From Amorphochlora amoebiformis (taxonomy: Eukaryota > Cercozoa > Chlorarachniophyceae): 64,000 bases of DNA. The notes beneath the pieces were generated by a model. It saw only the letters and a list, made by a program, of their open reading frames with translations, ran no database searches and had not been told where the DNA came from. The DNA is taken from assembly GCA_054601695.1 (NCBI GenBank), contig BAAHQB010000098.1, positions 248,001 through 312,000 of the forward strand. The letters run 5' to 3'. This document shows, piece after piece, positions 43,441 to 64,000 of the stretch (position 1 is the first letter of the stretch; each line of letters begins with the position of its first letter). The position numbers and the translations under genes are program-made.

Positions 43441-43801
43441 TTACCCTGGCTTAGCGAGCTGTTCTTGACGCCTAGCGATCTCAGAAGAGTCATCATCTGT
43501 GTACCACTTGAAATCTCGTACAGTAAACCTGAGTAGGTCATTGAAAAGAAGGTATACTTATACCAATATATTCATATATCATGTGATATAAAAGTTTGTA
43601 TGTGAATGTATATATACCCATATGTAGTATATGCACTTACATTTATATATATATATATATATACTATACATTTATATGAGAACACATAAATACATACATA
43701 TATATATATATATGTATCAATATATATATATCTATATATATAATATATATATATATATATGTGTGTTTGTATATAGGTAAACATGTATTCGACATGAAAA
43801 C

Positions 43802-43861
<60 letters not shown>

Positions 43862-43937
43862 ATATGCATATAAACTTATATATATATATATATATATATA
43901 ATATCTATGTACTATATATTTATATGAGAACACATAA

Positions 43938-43981
<44 letters not shown>

Positions 43982-44064
43982 ATATATATATGTAATATGT
44001 ATATATATATATGTGTGTGTTTGTATATAGGTAAACAGGTATTCGACTTGAAAACATTATAATA

Positions 44065-44122
<58 letters not shown>

Positions 44123-44163
44123 GCAATATGCATATAAACATTTACATATTCATATATATATAT

Positions 44164-44195
<32 letters not shown>

Positions 44196-45205
44196 ATGTG
44201 TGTATATATCTATAATTCAACTAACTTTTATGGAGGAATATATTTTATATGTACGTGCACGTAAAAGAGTGCTAAAAGGGGAAGGAAGCATACGGAATCT
44301 TGAGGTCGCGCCTGGAGAGTTTTCTATGCCATTTCTCCCTAAGCCCAGGCTTTCCAAAATCTAAGATCACACCCCGAGCCTTCCGTGTCTGAAAATGAAC
44401 CAACCGATCATTTGATATTGGCAAGAAGATATATGTTGGTGCCCTACCTCTTTGTCGTGAAAGAAATGAGTGTTCTTGGTTAGCCCGTTCCAATCATCCC
44501 CTAGGATGTCCTTGAGCATTCTTTTGAGCTCCATAGGAGTCTTGCGCGCCTCCACACCGTCGATGTACGTGCTCTCGATGATCAATGGATATTTGTAGAA
44601 CCGCTTGATAGAGAAGACACGGTTCTCGAACCCAACGGGCCGCTTATTCCAGAATGTGGCCCATCGCTTGCGTGCAGCGTTAATCTGAAAATTCAAGTTA
44701 TGAATGAGTCAATTCTGCCCTAGTGTTTATGCACGTATGCGTGGAGAGTCGATGGGATAACCTTAAAATCAAGCATTAGACCTCTGCCTTTCATCCAGCT
44801 GCATCGTGTTACGAGTGTATCGAACTCTCGGCCCATGGATAATTTGACCTAAGAATCGCACAATTTAAATCACATCACCACTCAGTTGTCGTTGGGGATA
44901 CACATTCACTATGTGTATGTGTGTATATATCCACACATACATACATGTATACATATAATATAATATGCATTATAAAATATTGCATATATAATTCTATTTG
45001 TGTGCACGTGTATCTTATATTATGTCGTATACACATATTAACATAAATGAAATATATTTATGTACATAAAGTTGTTTTATCGGTCTAGATATGAGTATAT
45101 CATATTCATATCAATATTAACACATGCATCATTCCTGTTTTCTCACATGAATACATAGATGTGTATCCAGATATTCTATATATATATATATACACACACA
45201 TGTGC

Positions 45206-45291
<86 letters not shown>

Positions 45292-46388
45292 CTTATATAT
45301 ATATATATATAATATATATATAAATATATATATATTATATGATACATATGTGTGTGATGCATATACCTGTTCAACTGCATCCTCTACGTAAGACTCGCTC
45401 TCAAGAATCAACGGATACAGATACCGGAAGAAATGCTGGGCCGGCGCTCCATACTCTTCGTCCTCGTCCTGCACGAGAAACTCAATGGTGCGCTCTTGTA
45501 TTTTTGAAGCATTGAGTGCCTTGGCGACGGCGGCAGGCATTACCCCTCCACCATCCATTTTCTGAAGTGTCCAGGGAATCATAGCTCGATTTACAACATG
45601 AATTCAAAGCCTTACGTATAGATCCGAGACTCCAATCGCCTCTAGGGCACCTGGTTGGTTCCAGCGTCTCATGCACTCCTCTTGAGCATCTTCACTTTCG
45701 AAATCAACCAAGAGCCCTGTGCAAAATATCTCTTAGTTACACGAGCAGTCTTTCTCGGCGTGGGGTATTATGTACCTCTCCCCCGAAGATAGCGAATCTC
45801 TTTCACCAATTTGGGATACATGGGGCCTAGGTCCCTAAATGTGGTAGAGTTAGTTTCAGAAAAGGCATGGGAGAGATATGAACGTCATTTTTAAAGTTCG
45901 TGCGCATTGGATGAAAAGCAGTCTCCACCTCGCGACCTCCCTCTCCGCCATCAACGGGCTTGTAGACGTAACAAGAAGCACAGGATAATTCAATGGAATC
46001 GTTTGTAGCCATGATTGACTTCCTGTTCAAATGTAACACCGGTGCATCGTGGACCAGAGATCTTACACAATTGACATTTAGTACCTTGTTTACCAGCATC
46101 CTCAGCCTTTGGTGGACCTCCGGAAGAGGTTCCCCCGGGGAGCGTGGTATCTCTAGTATTTTGGAAAGCCACATCCGACGAACCACCTCGCTCAATTACG
46201 GCTTGAGGTGGCAGCCGACGACGTGTAGACTGCAACCGAGGCAGCTTCCCCGTGGTTCTCTGAACAGAAAATCCCCGCGAACCCATGGCAGACCTTGACT
46301 TAAACAGTCTCATACCCGAAGTTAAAATTACAACGCTCAGAAGAATTCCCGACAGGCGGGGCAAGCCAACTCTGTCAAAGCGACCCAT
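43441..46388 (-). CDS. targeted protein with three degenerate internal modules (419 aa)
   Basis: Exons (minus): 46085-46388, 45929-46022, 45776-45834, 45616-45716, 45367-45561, 44762-44848, 44448-44684, 44294-44388 and 43441-43528; all GT-AG, phases close to 1260 nt. The N-terminus has a hydrophobic stretch ([14 protein letters not shown]) then Arg/Ser-rich sequence ([20 protein letters not shown]), like a bipartite plastid or a mitochondrial presequence. Three modules follow, each with YP(V/L)(L)(I/L) near the start and ending GLLVDF (about 153-158), GLMLDF (274-279) and GVILDF (365-370). After each there is a helix with Trp ([25 protein letters not shown]). The C-terminus is acidic then basic ([20 protein letters not shown]). 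I do not recognise the family and infer only an organellar soluble repeat protein. An upstream in-frame ATG at 46487 is possible. Divergent with the aminotransferase gene. Confidence 0.75.
43570..44220. repeat. about 250-bp tandem duplication in the last intron
   Basis: In the intron 43529-44293, the segment at about 43670-43860 (TATATGAGAACACATAAATA ... GTGTGTTTGTATATAGGTAA ... GAAAACATTATAATA, then GGCAATATGCATATAAAC) recurs at about 43920-44140. TA repeats make up the rest. Confidence 0.8.
44849..45366. repeat. TA-repeat intron of the three-module protein
   Basis: Includes a (TA)n run of about 65 bp near 45210-45275 and CA-rich flanks. Confidence 0.8.
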
Positions 46389-46580
46389 CGTATGGCCAGA
46401 GAATGCACCGACGTTTGTTGACAACCCCTTAGCTAATCCCCGGGATCCCCGGAGATCCCGCCAGACTTTTAGTGTCCCGGAAACCAAAGAGCATCCTTAG
46501 GGATCTCCAAGAGGCTCCGAAGAGGCTCCATTACGAATCCCCGTTATTCCCGGATTGACAACTCAACAGCATATTCACAC
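46389..46580. promoter_or_regulatory. bidirectional promoter interval (192 bp)
   Basis: Between divergent ATGs. GC-balanced, with inverted repeats such as CCCCGGGATCCCCGGAGATC near 46438 and the direct repeat GAGGCTCC at 46511 and 46522. No TA repeat and no TATA box. Confidence 0.5.
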
Positions 46581-56513
<9,933 letters not shown>

Positions 56514-57189
56514 CAAATCTCTAGACGATCGGTTAATTCATATTCTAGGATGCAGTTTTAGATATACTAGATATTATTGCCCTGCGCGCGCGTATGAAGT
56601 TTGTATTCTACCTAATATATTTTCTGTTAGATCTATCAATTCTGGTTATGTGTATCTAGAAATAGTTTTCTTCTACTACTTGTTCTTCTAGACTATATGG
56701 TATACCAGCTAGAATCTAGAGACTCTAGAGACTAGCTCAAGACTGACAATGTATTATACATATGTATATGTCATGATATATACTCGATATATCTGTATAT
56801 TTGTACTAAACGGTTACATATATAGAGTAACTACGACCAGACCCGAACACTCCAGACACTGCGCAAGTCACATAACGTAACAAGTACGGTTGAACTCTGG
56901 TACTGGTACCTAGGTAGAACTAGTGTGGGTTAACGTGCAGTATGATACGCGCGGGCATTCTGTCAGGTATATAGGAGAATATCATAGGAAATAAATCATT
57001 ATTTAAGGTGCGGTCACCGTGAGTCATGTTTCTCCATCGATCGCTACAATGGACATCATCTTCACGAACCGACTGCGGGTGTGGAGGTGGAATTCCTTCC
57101 GTAAGTGAGATATGATGAATCCTTCGTCCCCTTCCCGTCGCATGGTATGCACGTGATACCGCGACGTTACAAATCCGCTCAATACCCAA
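56514..57189. other. convergent intergenic spacer rich in CTAG (676 bp)
   Basis: Between the aminotransferase stop and the RRM stop. About eleven CTAG tetramers by eye, clustered near 56701-56745 (GCTAGAATCTAGAGACTCTA) and at 56630-56690. The right part near 57000-57189 may be the RRM 3' UTR. No TA repeat beyond short runs. Confidence 0.7.
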
Positions 57190-57829
57190 TCAGTTCTTGT
57201 TGTCGAAGCGCACCTCAATCGTGCGGCCATCGAGGTTGTAACCATTGAGCGCTTTGATTGCCGCAGAAGCGTTGGCCTTGTCTTCAAATTTGACGATGGC
57301 CCAGCCTCTGGAGCGGCCGTTGCGTAGCTCTCCGACGTCGACATGCTGAACACCATACTTGCCGAAGAGGTCTTTGATAGTCTCCCAGCCGGTGTGCCAA
57401 GGGATGTTTCCCACGAAAACCGAGACTTGTCCAGGCTTGGACGTCCCTCCAGATGTACTCTGGCTCTGTGTGTTGCTGGTTGTCCTCTTGTTGTACGATG
57501 TCTTTTGCTTTCCGGCTTCGCGATCCTCGCGTACGAATATTTGCCGGCCCATCAGCGCAGTGTTTGTGAGCTCCTTGATAGCCTTCTCGGCAGCCTCAGC
57601 AGTCGCGAAACGGACGAGGCCTGCTCCCTTGGACTTGCCGTCGGGCCGATGGAGAACATCAGCATGAAGAACCTCGCCGGCCTCCGACATGTGATCCTTG
57701 AGATCCTGCCATTTCACCTCCCAAGCGAGGTTCCCAACGAAAACCGTGGTGTTACTCACCTTTTCTTTCTTGCCGTCCCTGTCAAACGTATATTAGTTGA
57801 AAATAGGGCAAATCACGTTGCGCTTACAT
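57190..57829 (-). CDS. small two-RRM RNA-binding protein (196 aa), start codon split by an intron
   Basis: CDS joins 57828-57829 (AT) with 57190-57778. RRM1: RNP2 VFVGNL (about residues 13-18) and RNP1 KSKGAGLVRF (about 49-58). A Ser/Thr/Gln-rich linker (TTSNTQSQSTSGG) follows, then RRM2 with VFVGNI and RNP1 RSRGWAIVKF. It ends TIEVRFDNKN. The N-terminus MDGKKEK is charged with no targeting signal, so it is probably nuclear or cytosolic. The upstream exon ends CTTCGGAT before GTAAGC, and the next begins GGACGG after TTGACAG; the join makes ATG GAC. No in-frame ATG lies upstream before an in-frame TAA. A later GTG at 57759 is not needed as start. It is divergent with the E1 gene. Specific RNA targets cannot be inferred; it resembles nucleolin/poly(A)-binding-type small RRM proteins only generally. 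Confidence 0.82.
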
Positions 57830-58064
57830 CCGAAGCCTTTTTTCCTTCACGCAAGCAATGTCGGAGTTTATCGTGAGCTGAGACCCGCACGGACTAAGCC
57901 CGCCGACAAATTCGATCTCTTAGAGGGTTTGAATTTTGATTCAGGAAAATCCGCCCAATATTAATCATTAAATTAACCTCTAATAATATCTTATAAACCT
58001 GTATTCCTAAATCCAGTCAGTCATTCATAGTGACGCTTGCCATTGTCACACATTGTGACACAAT
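57830..58064. promoter_or_regulatory. bidirectional promoter interval with a TGTCACA palindrome
   Basis: These 235 bp separate the RRM and E1 start codons and include the RRM 5' UTR exon. Immediately before the E1 ATG, at 58042-58064, is a near-palindrome, ATTGTCACA then CAT then TGTGACACAAT, with a TGACG box about 10 bp upstream. Confidence 0.5.

Positions 58065-64000
<5,936 letters not shown>

Noticed and set aside
45827-46195. Alternative minus frame ([20 protein letters not shown]) in exon 45929-46022
   Set aside because: That frame needs a phase not supplied by exon 1 and fails to join to the next exon; the [14 protein letters not shown] frame closes at both ends.
45993-46298. 101-aa plus-strand ORF antisense to the three-module protein
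   Set aside because: The minus-strand exons close in phase over the same region; the plus frame is a shadow.
57343-57876. 177-aa plus-strand ORF opposite the small RRM gene
   Set aside because: The minus strand encodes two clear RRMs with RNP motifs; the plus frame is an antisense shadow of the codon pattern.

Overview
The window is nuclear DNA of a photosynthetic eukaryote, most likely an alga. Its genes are built from many short exons (often 30-120 nt) joined by GT-AG introns. The long introns and part of the intergenic space are filled with (TA)n, (TG/CA)n and related simple repeats. One reconstructed gene carries a three-helix light-harvesting (LHC) domain, which points to a plastid-bearing lineage. 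I cannot name the species. Most long open reading frames rich in Y and I are just translated TA repeats. I rebuilt the genes below by hand from splice sites and checked exon phases arithmetically.

Layout, left to right: (1) about 0.6-6.0 kb, minus strand, an unrecognised multi-exon gene running off the left edge; (2) 7.7-11.4 kb, minus, an unrecognised helical protein with a likely membrane segment; (3) 11.65-14.8 kb, plus, an alanine--glyoxylate-type aminotransferase in 13 exons; (4) 15.4-19.6 kb, minus, an unrecognised protein with an N-terminal hydrophobic anchor; (5) 19.7-37.2 kb, plus, a galactokinase in 22 exons spread over 17.4 kb; (6) 37.8-42.3 kb, minus, two RRM-type regions joined in frame to an LHC domain; (7) 43.4-46.4 kb, minus, a protein with a probable targeting peptide and three degenerate copies of one module; (8) 46.6-56.5 kb, plus, a fold-type IV PLP aminotransferase in 12 exons; (9) 57.2-57.8 kb, minus, a small two-RRM protein whose ATG appears to be split by an intron; (10) 58.1 kb to the right edge, plus, the N-terminal part of ubiquitin-activating enzyme E1.

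The architecture is regular. Four head-to-head gene pairs are separated by only 110-235 bp. The three tail-to-tail junctions (14794-15426, 37185-37770, 56514-57189) are each about 600-680 bp, largely free of long TA tracts, and strikingly rich in the palindrome CTAG. Four related 0.25-0.44 kb elements with TG...CA ends look like solo LTRs; one lies just upstream of the RRM-LHC gene.

The observations most worth following up are the RRM-RRM-LHC fusion, the CTAG-rich convergent spacers, the three-module targeted protein, the split start codon, and the duplicated galactokinase exon in the flanking intron. The genes do not form an operon or a single pathway. They are mixed housekeeping functions (photorespiration/amino-acid metabolism, galactose metabolism, ubiquitin activation, RNA binding) plus one photosynthetic protein.
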